A stretch of DNA of 64,000 nt from Anisakis pegreffii (lineage: Eukaryota; Nematoda; Chromadorea; Rhabditida; Anisakidae): NCBI GenBank assembly GCA_035041965.1, contig JAPYMA010001431.1:1-64000 (forward strand), read 5' to 3'. Numbering within the stretch: position 1 is the stretch's first letter; each line of letters begins with the position of its first letter. The notes under the pieces are model-generated. The model ran no database searches and was not told the DNA's origin. It saw only the letters and a program-made list of their open reading frames with translations. The position numbers and the translations under genes were made by a program. Shown in pieces: positions 44,201 through 53,748 of this stretch.

Positions 44201-47200
44201 GAGAGGTCAGTAGCAGTGGGTTGTGTCGGTCGTTATTTGTTATTTTATTATTTGTTGTTATGTATTGTTATTGTTGTTGTTGTTAGCGTTATTTTGTTAT
44301 TGTCATTCGTCTAATAATTTAGATTACAAGCAAGGTTTCGGCGGTCAGTTCGGTGTGCAAAAGGACAGACAAGACAAAAGTGCGGTTGGTTGGGAGGATC
44401 ATGAACAGCCACAGCCACACGAAAGTCAGACGGGTTAGGTTTGATTCGGTGGATTTTCGGTTATGATAAGTTTACTTATAATAGCAGTGGCAGTGGCTTG
44501 GTATGAGTGCTTTAAATGGGCGATATCTATAGGTGATCGGTTTGAGTGAGAACGTAATGAGGAGATGCCTGTTGTGATATGAGCAAATTCAGATTACAAG
44601 AAGGGATTCGGTGGTAAATTTGGTGTGCAAGAGGATCGAAAGGATAAAAGTGCGGTCGGATGGGACGATCATGAGAAATTACAACCGCATGAAAGTCAAA
44701 CAGGTGATTTCACTTAAATTCCTCCTCATAACCTTGTATTCCACTCATTTTCACGCTAAATGCTTAAGAAAACACCCACCCAATTCCCTTTTAAAGAATT
44801 CTGTGTGCAAGACAGCGTCTAGTGTGAATCTAAATCCGGGTTGCATTCTGAGTTGTTGATAATTGGCTGGCTCAGATGAGACTCTGAATTGGTTACTAGA
44901 CAGAAGGATTATAATCCGTGAAGTTTAGACTATAAAAAGGGATTCGGAGGACAGTATGGGCTGGAGACTGATCGACAGGATAAATCGGCTGTTGGATTTG
45001 AGTATCGCGAGAAGCTGGCACAACACGACAGCCAGGAGCATTCTAGAGGTGAGTTAACGAGTTGTTTTGCTATTAATCCTTTCTTATTGATAAGGTGATA
45101 GAGTTGAGGCCAGATATATCAGATCTGTTTGAAAGTGTAGATTAGCGCAGTTCAGTAGAACAATTTGATAGAGGAGTACAGATTGTTTTAGTGAGCAGAT
45201 CAATTGATTTGTACATGGATTTGATAAAGATATCTTCTTATTTTCATCAGATCACCGTATCAAGTTTAGTCTCCAATCAAGTTCAGTGTTTGATGCCGGA
45301 TTTGTAAGCTTAGGCTTAAACTTAGATTTAGTGAGCAGCTCATAGCTAGCTGTTTGGCTGTGAGTTGGATTGAGAACGGCGATTGTATTTGGGAACGAAT
45401 AGATGGCATGAATTAAAGAAGTGCAGACTCAGTTTTTCTAATAAATTGACGTGCCACGAAGTTTGAACAACAGTAACAAATGCAATGTAGATGAAGTATG
45501 AGCCTAGAGCTTGATATAGGTGAAGGAATAAGCCAGTAACTTGAAGAGGTATGAGAGGAGAGGAACTTTAAAAAGTAACTGAAGGTTTCGGTGGTGAACG
45601 TAGCGTCGAGACAAACGGTCAGGATAAATCTGCATTGGGGTACGGCGAGACGAGAGAAGGTGGCGATGGGCAGCAACAGCAAACACACGCAAAGAAGACT
45701 GGCAAGGCGTCCAGTCTGAAGGCGGTTTTCGAAAAATTAGCAGTTACGGATGTGAGTTGTTGATGCTTTTGGTTGTCAGATAGGGTTGGCAAAATATCGA
45801 GCGGTATTAATAGCGGTATGGTATCGTTTTCGGTACCGATACGATACGATATCGGTATTGGAAAGCAACTTTTGAAGTGTGGAAATTTGACTTGAACGCA
45901 TTCTTTTTGAGACAATCTGTTCAGAATTATTCAGAAAACGAAATTTATCTAACGAATCACTCACCAAATCTCAACAAATTCAACAAAACACAAAAATCGG
46001 TATCAATCACGCTCAGTCGTGATCGATACACTACCAAATTCACCTAAAATCACTTCTTGTGGTATGAATAATACCGAAATACCATTGTGAATATCCACAC
46101 CACGAATCTGGAGATCGGTATTGCTTCTCTAACAGCGCTATTCGATGTTACCGGATATCGAGATCTCATGCAAATACTAATTGTAAATATGAATATGAAT
46201 GTTTTTTTGTGGATAGAGTGATGAAAAAGTGAGAGAAGAACGCGAGAGACGTAAACGAGAGGACGAGGAGTTAAGACTGAAACAGCTGGCAGCAGAGGAG
46301 GAGAGACAGAAGAGAATCGCTGCCGAATGGGAACGTAGAGAGCAGTTGGAGCAGCAGGTTGGGCTGGCTTGTTGGTTATTTGGTATTGCTATAGCAGGAT
46401 GAGTGCAAAAGATTATCATTCGTTTGTGAATTGTATTTGCAGATGGATCCTGGGGCACTCGAAGAGGAGATGAGACAACACGAGGCGACACACCATACTG
46501 GAGGTGAGGATATCGATAGAGTTATTTTTTGTTTTTAATTCAAATTTATTATTATTGTCGCGACTAGCGTGAAAAGCCAGAGCATACAGTGATGATGGTA
46601 CTCTTAAAGAAGATAGTAGTTAAATCAAATAGAAATGATTGGGCATTGGGCGATAGTGTAGTGGTGTGAGGATGCTGGGTTTTGGGGATGAGATTGATGT
46701 GTTCAGAGGGCGTGAGTTCGATTCGATTCAGAACGCATCGATGCAAAATTTTGACAAAATTTGATCTTTGCATTCAAGGGATCGCAATCAATAGGGCTTA
46801 GTTGCGACAATTATTATTGGAAGTTAGTAATCAGATCATTTGATTTTGCTCGTTTCACTGATCGCGAGTGTATTTTGCCTAGGTGCTCCGAAACGTCATT
46901 CGCGTACGCCGGTCGGTGCCGTTCCAATAATGCCAGGCATACCGCAGTCTCCATCGCCCAGAGAGCCTCTAGCGAGTGCTCCGGAAGAGACTGCTGCCAA
47001 CTACGATGATGATCAGACCGCAGGCAGATGCGGGCAGCCGATGGCCGAGCCAATAAAACTGCCCGAATTCAATCCAGCTGCAACGACCATGAGATCAGCC
47101 ACTCAACAACAACGTATGCGAAATTATATTGCTCTTTAGCTGCATTTCTTGAGTTGTCTGAAAACACTGATGAGCAATTTTTGAGCGAAACTCGAGCAGT

Positions 47201-49086
47201 TTGTTGAAAAATTTGGCACTTTTTTTAGATCAGTTCGCGTCAAAGAAATAACTGATTTACCGACGATCCCTCCATTACCATCCCTCCTCCCTACCCTACC
47301 TTTCCCCGAGCACCCCAAATTACCCAAAATGGGTAATTTCACCTCCTATGAGAACCACTAATGTAATGTAAAAAGTGAGGATAGAATTAAACTTGAAAAT
47401 GAGTTGCAGATGAATCGGGCAATAGCGCAGCGATGATACGTTCAGGTGAGAGGAACGTGGCCGCGGAGACGATTCAAAGCGAAGCGATGCGAAGACGTCG
47501 TCAAACGTCGTCGTCGACTAGCGATCAGAACGGTGCTGCCGATGAGGAGGACGAGTGGAACGAGGACGGGCAGCAGAGCAACGTTAGACCACTTTTACTC
47601 ATTACCTACTACTATCTAATTATCTGTTATTATTCTTTATTTCTTGTGTTATCGTGATCACGCACAGATCATATAGATCAGTTCGCTTAAAAGAAATAAC
47701 TGATTTACCGACGATCCCTCCATTATCATCCCCTCCCCCTCCCTTATATCCTACCTTTCCACCAGCACCCGAAATTACCCGAAATGGGTAATTTCACCCC
47801 CCATGAGAACCACACTAATGTAATGTAAATCTATACAGTTGATTGGATTGTCTTAATTTCATCACTCAAAACGCTGTGATCAAACAAAGGCAATCCACAA
47901 GTTAAAGTTCACTTTTGACAAATACTATTGTGAAGTTAACGTTTGGATAGCGAATAATTGGTTCCAGGTAACCGCCACAGCACCGGCCGCTGAATTCGCT
48001 CGTTCCTATGACTACGTGCCGGGTGACGTGCCCCCACCGGCTCCCACTCAAGCGCAATCCGTTCCGACAGCCCAGAGGACAAGCTATGGAACACAGCAAC
48101 AACAACAAATTCAGCCACAAGCTCAAGCACCACAGCAACAACAACCACAACAACTGCCTCAGTATTATGAGGAACCTCCGACGGATGAGGTGAACTGGCA
48201 GATTTTCAACGTTTACGATATTGATATTTTAGTTTTAAGGCGGTGTGTTTCGGCCAGTCTGCCTAAAGACACATTGCCTAACGGACAATTTGCCTAACGG
48301 ACAGTTTGCCTAACGAATAATTTGCCAATTAGGCGAAATATCCATTAAAAAACCGTAAGTTGGACAAACTGCCATTAGGCAAAATGTCTTCAGACACGAA
48401 CTGAGCTTTTAATTGAGATCAATATGAAAATTTTAAGATTGCTCTAGTGATTCTCCTCCCCCCACCCAAAAAAGCAGTTGTTTTTGAAGAAAATATTTTG
48501 GTGTTGCAGTCAACAGTGGCGGATACAGGAGTTGGAGTGCCAGTGGCTGCGGCCGGTGACCCTCTGTCGCCGCCGAGTCACCCGCTTGGAACAAGCGGCC
48601 TGACTGCGATTGCAATTTACGATTATCAGAAGCAGGATGACGACGAGATCAGCTTCGAACCGGACGATATCATCACGAATATTGATCAGGTTGGTTTAGA
48701 TCACGCCTGAATTGTTGTTTGATTAGTTCTGTAATAGTTTTGGTGTAATTTATGCTCACTTGTTCATCAATTTTGTTAAGATTCACCAATTTTTGTCATA
48801 ATTTACCAAGTTATGTCACCGGTGTCAGTTTGATATGATTTACCAAATGTCACAAATTTTTGTTATGATTCGCCAAGTTATGTCACCAGTGTCAATTTGA
48901 TATGATTTACTAAATGTCACCAATTTTGTCATTATTTACCAAGTTATGTCACCAATGTCAATTTGCTACGATTTACCAAATGTCACCAATTTTTGTCGTG
49001 CTTTACAGGTGGATGCAGGTTGGTGGCGTGGAGAGTGTCATGGGCAGTATGGCCTGTTTCCGGCTAATTATGTGGAACTGCGTTGA
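38289..49086 (+). CDS. CTTN: Cortactin (Src substrate, HS1-repeat and SH3 protein)
   Basis: Exons: 38289-38381, 39535-39657, 40393-40473, 41876-42041, 42625-42735, 43306-43416, 43632-43742, 43825-43935, 44095-44205, 44323-44433, 44593-44703, 44929-45048, 45576-45751, 46217-46357, 46443-46503, 46883-47113, 47410-47582, 47968-48189, 48510-48689, 49009-49086 (TGA). These join in frame to 873 residues. The start reads MWRATIG like vertebrate MWKAS; an in-frame ATG at 38280 adds MGS. The N-terminal acidic [12 protein letters not shown] is the Arp2/3-binding motif. Then come about ten 37-residue HS1 repeats ([16 protein letters not shown]) and a degenerate eleventh, where vertebrates have six and a half. 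A charged coiled coil (exon 14), Pro/Gln-rich linker and SH3 domain follow (ALYDY-like [40 protein letters not shown]). Cortactin binds F-actin and stabilises Arp2/3 branches. Exons 5-11 are each exactly 111 bp in phase 1. Confidence 0.97.
38470..38895. repeat. Palindrome-centred tandem array in cortactin intron 1
   Basis: About nine copies of a roughly 31-34-bp unit containing GATCGGAATTCCGATC, a perfect 16-bp palindrome (some units GGTCGGAATTCCGACC), joined by TGAGCAGCTTGGAGAGTC. The flanks GTGATGGGCTCTGATCGG and CGAGCG...GGAACCCATCACTA are imperfect inverted repeats, so the array probably lies inside a mobile element. Minus-strand frames across it are repeat artefacts. Confidence 0.8.
38964..39334 (+). 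mobile_element. hAT-like non-autonomous element E, copy 2 (in cortactin intron 1)
   Basis: Starts TAGTGTTCGAGCAAAACATC and ends CTCGTGCAAACACTA, with subterminal GGTACCGATACGATACGATA. Flanking 8-mers GTTGCAAC and GTTACAAC match at 7 of 8 positions, the size of target duplication made by hAT elements. About 370 bp, no ORF. Confidence 0.75.
39792..40303 (+). mobile_element. hAT-like non-autonomous element E, copy 3 (in cortactin intron 2)
   Basis: Begins TAGTATTTGTGAAATATGAG, with TACCGAGATCGGTATTAATA soon after, and ends TCGAGATCTCATGACTTACTA. Most similar to copy 1, including the TCTCTCTCTC block. Confidence 0.72.
40522..40763 (+). mobile_element. MITE-like family C, copy 4 (in cortactin intron 3)
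   Basis: GGTACTTTTGCTGATAACCG to CGTTATCGGCGAAAGTGCC, with interior CTTCGAATTGCATTCATAC. It starts about 50 bp after exon 3. Confidence 0.88.
40915..41530 (+). repeat. tRNA-derived element F fragments in cortactin intron 3
   Basis: 40918-40990 carries TGATATCGGCGCACCACTCG and CCTCCGCGAACGG, a minus-oriented start fragment. 41400-41530 carries GGTAGAGCCCCACTGACC, ACTCGATTCCGGTTCGATGC and the tail AGCCTGAGCCAGCAGGCTAC-like sequence in plus orientation. They may be the two ends of one interrupted copy. Confidence 0.5.
41537..41793. mobile_element. MITE-like family A, copy 5 (in cortactin intron 3)
   Basis: GGCACTTTTTTTTACTTTGG to CCAAAGTAAAAAAGTGCC, core CAGGCTTAGGCTTAGGCTGA. It abuts the tRNA-derived fragment to its left and ends about 80 bp before exon 4. 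Confidence 0.88.
42074..42600. repeat. 10-bp GATC-phased tandem array in cortactin intron 4
   Basis: Alternating decamers GATCTAGAAT and GATCTGAAAT repeat for about 50 units with an exact 10-bp period and no indel from about 42077 to 42540. A few units are substituted (AATC, GATT, GACC). Both ends grade into GATCCAGAGT and GATCAGAAAT variants. The array fills most of the intron between two HS1 exons. Confidence 0.95.
42905..42992 (+). repeat. tRNA-derived element F, 3' end only
   Basis: GAAACCGACTGGTGTACCAA followed by the TGAGCCTGAGCCAGTAGGAT tail and ATCCGGCTTGTATCTATTAT. In cortactin intron 5. Confidence 0.6.
43047..43292. repeat. Foldback element D, copy 4, with a TTAGGC core
   Basis: The left end GATCAGTCTGCCTGAAGACA and the right end TTTAGGCACATTGATCAGGC are inverted. 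The centre (about 43095-43165) is nine or so TTAGGC-type hexamers (CTTAGGCTTAGGCTTAG, CAGGCTTAGGCTTAGG). The right end lies about 15 bp before exon 6. Confidence 0.65.
43478..43541. repeat. Second, short GATC-phased block in cortactin intron 6
   Basis: Six or so decamers (GATCTAGAAT, GATCCAGAGT, GATCAGAAAT, GATCAGGGAT) with the same exact 10-bp spacing as the long array in intron 4. Confidence 0.8.
43806..44706 (+). repeat. Tandem duplication of a two-exon cortactin segment, 498 bp per copy
   Basis: 43806-44303 (exons 8 and 9 with introns) is repeated at 44304-44706 (exons 10 and 11); corresponding exon starts are exactly 498 bp apart. Exons 8 and 10 differ at about three synonymous bases. 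The introns between the pair (43936-44094 and 44434-44592) are also nearly identical. Both copies begin TCATTCGTCTAATAATTTAG. Confidence 0.93.
45781..46179 (+). mobile_element. hAT-like non-autonomous element E, copy 4 (in cortactin intron 13)
   Basis: Begins TAGGGTTGGCAAAATATCGA, contains GGTACCGATACGATACGATA, and ends ATCGAGATCTCATGCAAATACTA. The TAGGGTTGGCAAAA start is the most hAT-like of the four copies. It ends about 40 bp before exon 14. Confidence 0.75.
46556..46809 (+). repeat. tRNA-derived element (family T), single-unit copy
   Basis: TGTCGCGACTAGCGTGAAAA to GGGCTTAGTTGCGACA. The body has GGGCGATAGTGTAGTGGTGT (A-box-like) and, about 50 bp on, GTGAGTTCGATTCGATTC (B box). It lies in cortactin intron 15. 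This is the un-amplified form of the element at 36959-37620. Confidence 0.7.
47230..47832 (+). repeat. Direct repeats of about 145-155 bp flanking cortactin exon 17
   Basis: 47230-47372 and 47677-47832 share GATCAGTTCGCG/TT, AAATAACTGATTTACCGACG, CCTACCTTTCC, then ACCC(A/G)AAATGGGTAATTTC and ACTAATGTAATGTAAA. Exon 17 (47410-47582) lies between them. A weaker relative is near 15.3 kb, and a similar C-rich piece follows the dynactin stop codon near 36.88 kb. Confidence 0.7.
48247..48400. repeat. Foldback hairpin element D, copy 3 (in cortactin intron 18)
   Basis: CAGTCTGCCTAAAGACACAT, then TTTGCCTAACGGACAGTTTG, the centre GGCGAAATATCCATTAAAAA (complement of copies 1 and 2), and the right arm GCCATTAGGCAAAATGTCTT. 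Shorter than the other copies. Confidence 0.75.
48785..49003 (+). repeat. About 66-73-bp tandem repeat in the last cortactin intron
   Basis: Three imperfect units of ACCAATTTTTGTCATAATTT, ACCAAGTTATGTCACC and ATGATTTACCAAATGTCA. The third runs up to the pyrimidine-rich acceptor of the final exon (49009), so the repeat end is part of the splice acceptor context. Confidence 0.8.
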
Positions 49087-49435
49087 ATTTTTGATGTGAT
49101 GACCGATTCTTTTACGGAAACAACAACAAACGACAACGGCGCGTTTCAGATTTCATTCTATTTGTTAATAGCACTTAAGCGCCACTATTATTTGCTTTTT
49201 TGTCGTTGTGATCCTCATTGATATCGTCTTAACAGAACAATTTATTAAGCGTTTGTGCCTCTGTTTGAAACATCGCGTATTCTCGGTCTCTTAGGAACGC
49301 ACAAATTTGTTAATTATTCTGTAAATCAAGTCTTGATCCGTGATCAGCGATCGATCGCAAAGCATTATTTCAGTTGACATATTTATTCGTACTCATGTTC
49401 ATTATCCTTTTAACGTTATTATTATTGTTATTATG

Positions 49436-49495
<60 letters not shown>

Positions 49496-51550
49496 GTTAC
49501 TGTTATTACTACTCTCTGCAATAGTAAGTTTTTGGTTGCCGTCGTCGACGGCAATGTTTTGTTTTGCGTTGTCATGTTTCAAAACGAGTGTCATTGTTCT
49601 CATTCTGTTCTGTTGTATCCTTCATTGGGCAATTTTCACTTTTGGAAAAGACTTCGCACTCGATTGCGTTTCAAAAATCTGAAGGAAATCTTTTAAAACG
49701 AGTGGAATAGCTGCTGGGTGATATATGAGGATATTCATTTGTGGATAATATCCGAGCATCAACCTCGAATTGGATTAAGAGATCGATGGGATTTGTGGAT
49801 GAAGGAATGAAATTGAATAGCGCTTAAACACTTGATACGAATTAATTTGACGTCAAAATCGTGAGATTTAATCGAACGAGCGTTTAGAAATGATCTGTGA
49901 ATTGTAGTTGTGGCTGATTGATCTGGATCAAGATCAATTGTGTGTGATTTTACACAATTGATTAATCGTTTTGATCATTTTGAGTTCAAAAAAACTTTTT
50001 TTTGGAGCGTATTTCTCGCGCCATCTAATTTTATATGGGTTAGACAGTCTAATTCTCTGTGTCTGTAGGTTAGTAAGAGACGAGGATGGGAACCATTGGT
50101 TTGAAATTTTAATTCGTAATCAGTGTAGTTGATGGGCAGTGTTTTGGGTAGTTGGGCAGTTGATGGGTTGTGCGGTTTTTGGGTGTTGGGTGGAATTCTG
50201 TCGTTTAGAAGAAGATTTATTTGCATTTTATTAATTTAATAGTGAAATTTTTATTGATATCATTTGTAAACTTTAAATTTTATACGATTACTTAAATGAT
50301 ATTTTGTATTTTGATAGGTTTTATTTTATATTTTAAGTTTTTTAAATGTATATCTTACACGTTTACTGCAGTGCGTTTTGAGACGTGTGGCTGTGGTTTT
50401 GATAGTAGAATTGGTGATATTGCTGTGTGCGTGAGGGCATCTGGAGACGGATGCCGGATCAATTTTCAATATCCGGAATGATCATGTGCGTGATCACGTT
50501 ATAGAGTTGAACCCCGGCTTGTTTACGCACACGGGTTAGCGCAACAAAACACGTTCGTCGCAATCATACGGGAATTTACTTCCGTCCGAAGTGTCTTGAC
50601 TAAATGGCGTTTCGGATGGGGAAATCCGGGTTTTGTTGTGGATGGAACGGATTGAAGTATTTGGGGCTGAGGTTCAACTGTATTCTGGTCGATTTGCTGA
50701 TTTGGTTGCTGATTTGGAGATGATTTGATTTGATTTGATTGATTTGATTTCAATACAGCTATTATACACAAGAGCGTATGCGTATGTTGAACTATGGGTA
50801 GGTGAAGCGTAACCCTTCACTTGAGCGCTGAGAAAATGCCCGTGACGGGAATGCATCGTTTACTATCGGCCAAATGGCCTCATCAACTGCAAGGCTCATT
50901 TGAGCGGATTTATTTGCTCTTCTAAGAGCAGTTTGCGTAAATTTTAAGTGTACGAGGCGATTTTTGGCATAGCAATTTTTATGAGTGAACAAACTAATTG
51001 AGAGAAGTTGCACCGGAAGGTGTAATGGTGTTGACTTTAAGAGGTAGACGATGCCCATTGCATCTGATTGCTTTCAAATGAGATGCATGCGACTTAACAA
51101 ACAACTTAAAATATCGTATTCGGTTGCGAGTAGGTGTGATTTGATGTGATCAGTCGAAAATTATCCGTCGATACTCCAGAAGCTGTAACGTTCAGTACAA
51201 TTTTGCTTCCATTATTTGATGGTCTCATCCAAATATATTGTACAGTATGGCCAAACAAAGTAGCTCCCTCATAACGGTTTGATTTGGCTTGAGATAATAA
51301 GCGCTCAGCATTCGGCTTTACCCGAATACAGTAATACTATCAGCGCGCAGAGCAAATTTCGAAATGTTGAATGCCGTCGATTAAGGGTGATTGGCTGGAA
51401 TATTTGAGGATGAACTTGAAAATGGTTGAATGATGGAATAGAATTCGTAAATTTTTATTGGTGATGGGTAAAGAAGTTTTTTGGGAATAGGGAATAATTG
51501 GAACGCTGAAAGAAACTTTGTGCAAAACTATTGTATAACAGAGAAGATGA
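49087..51550. other. Cortactin 3' flank and gene-poor stretch
   Basis: This contains the cortactin 3' UTR region and a (TTA)n microsatellite at about 49436-49497. GATTTGATTTGATTTGATTGATTTGAT-type short repeats occur near 50722. No ORF shows family features. Confidence 0.6.
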
Positions 51551-51925
51551 GTTTATTGGGCAACATCAGCAGCAGCATCTCGGGTAGATTTCCTTCATGG
51601 GAAACCCGAAGAAGTCTGTTAGAAGTGCTATGCGGGGATGTGGATGGATGGATGCATGTTCAGATGCTCATTTCAGTTCACAGCGATCCAGTCGAATGTG
51701 TTGCTTGCTCATTTCAGATGCGATTTTTAGATGCCCAAGGGTGTTTATTGGGCAACATCTGCCGCATCTCGGGTAGATTTCCTTCATGGGAAACCCGAAG
51801 AAGTCTGTTAGGAGTGTATGCGGGGATGTGGATGCATGGATGTTCAGATGCTCATTTCACTTCATAGCGATTGACTCGAATGTGTTGCTTGCTCATTTCA
51901 GATGCGGCGATTTTTAGATGCCCCA
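51551..51925 (+). repeat. 192-bp tandem duplication
   Basis: Two units beginning GTTTATTGGGCAACATC at 51551 and 51743, each running through GATTTCCTTCATGGGAAACC, GCGGGGATGTGGATG and TGTTGCTTGCTCATTTCAGA. The first has extra GCAGCA and GGATGGATGG short repeats. TTCCTTCATGGGAAACCCGAAG includes a small hairpin. Frames across it are not convincing genes. Confidence 0.85.
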
Positions 51926-53440
51926 AAGGAGAGACAGAGTAAATGATGCGATTTAATTGCTTTAATTAAATTATTTGCTGATGATGTATGGTTGAAAGTA
52001 ACAACCAACCATAGAGTTGTGTGTGTGTTTACTGATCATTCAGGCATTCATTCGTCAGTTTATGTGCTTGAACTTCTTTTCACTCTTTTAGATGATAGAT
52101 AGGTATGTGTGATGGGAATGAACACACAAATGCTTAAATTTATGTTGTGTGCAGCAGCAATAAATGTGATTGATAATCATCATTTTGGTGTTTGATTAAG
52201 GAACCGAGTAAACCGAGGCCATACAAATCAAATTACATCTTCGTATTTGAGCTCGTTTCGGTTGTTTATTCCACTCTCATTTAAAGGAATTCACATGTTC
52301 AGTGCACTATGAGTGTATTCGAACAGCACAGAGTCCATTAAGTTACCGTATTGTGCTTGGGCATACTGTATATGATACTGTACATGACAGCATAAAACTT
52401 GTATAATATGATCAGTTATAGTGATTAAGTTTATGAGTGTGAATCTGGAGTGGTGGAAACAATTTGCGATAGTGATCAGCCGATAAACCAGACTGATTTT
52501 GAGGGTATCGATCATGGTTTTTAGCTAAAAGAATGAGAAAAGAGCTGGAATATCAACATTTTAGTGGATGTACGGGTGTTTAGATTGTCGAGAGTGAATC
52601 ATATCTATCTATCTATCTATCGATAAAAGACGAGGGAATCATCTGGCGTCTCAAAGCGATCAAAATTCTACCAAAATTGGTGACGAATCCAAGAGTGTTG
52701 TGGTGTTGGTGGTGGTGAGATAGAGGCGAATGTTTTTATAAAGTAAGAATTTGGTATGTTGATGTTGCGAGTGATCGAAATTGCGAGTGATTGATCACCG
52801 TTTCAATCAAACATTACAGATCAGTTAGAAGCTTATCCAATCCTTTTATTTGATTTTAGCTCTTCATTATGTTCTCATCGGACGGGTTTAGTTTCATGCG
52901 GATGAATTGGCACTTCAAAACAAGGCGCTTATCGAACGGGCTAATATTCAGAAACATTTAAACGAGGTGGAATCATTTAAAAAGATTTGGAAATGAGGAA
53001 GATATAACGAAGTATCACTGCTGGTTTGATGGTGGTTCTGCCTTTAGTTGACGTATAATACAAGCCTACTGAATGAAATGACTGTTCGAAACGGGAATAT
53101 AATTCTGTCGTTTATGTGCTCTCGGTTTTTGTGGTACTTTCATAATAATGAATTCAGTTCGAATCGGATTTAATGGCTTCTCTGTGTACATTCAGCATTC
53201 TTATTAGCATATAAGAGAGCATCATAAAATTGTTTGGTAGTGTTGTTGGATTACATTTATATGCCTGCGTACATATTGTGCATGTAAACATGGGAAGGCG
53301 AGTAGGGTTGCATGCATGCATCTGAGGAGAGTGTTTTGTGAGAGAGGTGTTGAGTCGGGCAATTAATTGGGTGATTAAATGGATTTTTTTTTAAGGGGGG
53401 CTGGGTGGGAGATAGGATAATTGGGCACAATCGCTAGTTG
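51926..53440. other. Gene-poor stretch, nothing identified
   Basis: No coding signal seen. A short (ATCT)n run lies at about 52600-52622. Confidence 0.5.
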
Positions 53441-53748
53441 TTACCTGGATTACCTGGATTGGCAAGCAGCTTTAGGCTATCAAACGTTTATAACGTTGCT
53501 GGCCACAATGCTCGCAATGTTTCCGTGCCGCGCATTGTTTTAGCCTCAATTTACGCCTAAACCCCGCTGGCTAGGCGAGCAGGCCAACCGAACACAACCG
53601 AGTAATTAATTAGTTGCCGTGAATACTTTGCATAATTAATCGTCGTAGCCAAATACCAATCCAATAAATAATCATAACTCTAATAAAGTAAATATTCCGC
53701 CGATCGCTCACAACGATTGACCAAGCAACCAGTCGATGTCCAACTAAC
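53441..53748 (+). mobile_element. MITE-like family B, copy 5
   Basis: TTACCTGGATTACCTGGATT at the left, GATGTCCAACTAA at the right, and the shared GCTGGCTAGGCGAGCAGGCC interior. Full length, intergenic. Confidence 0.88.
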
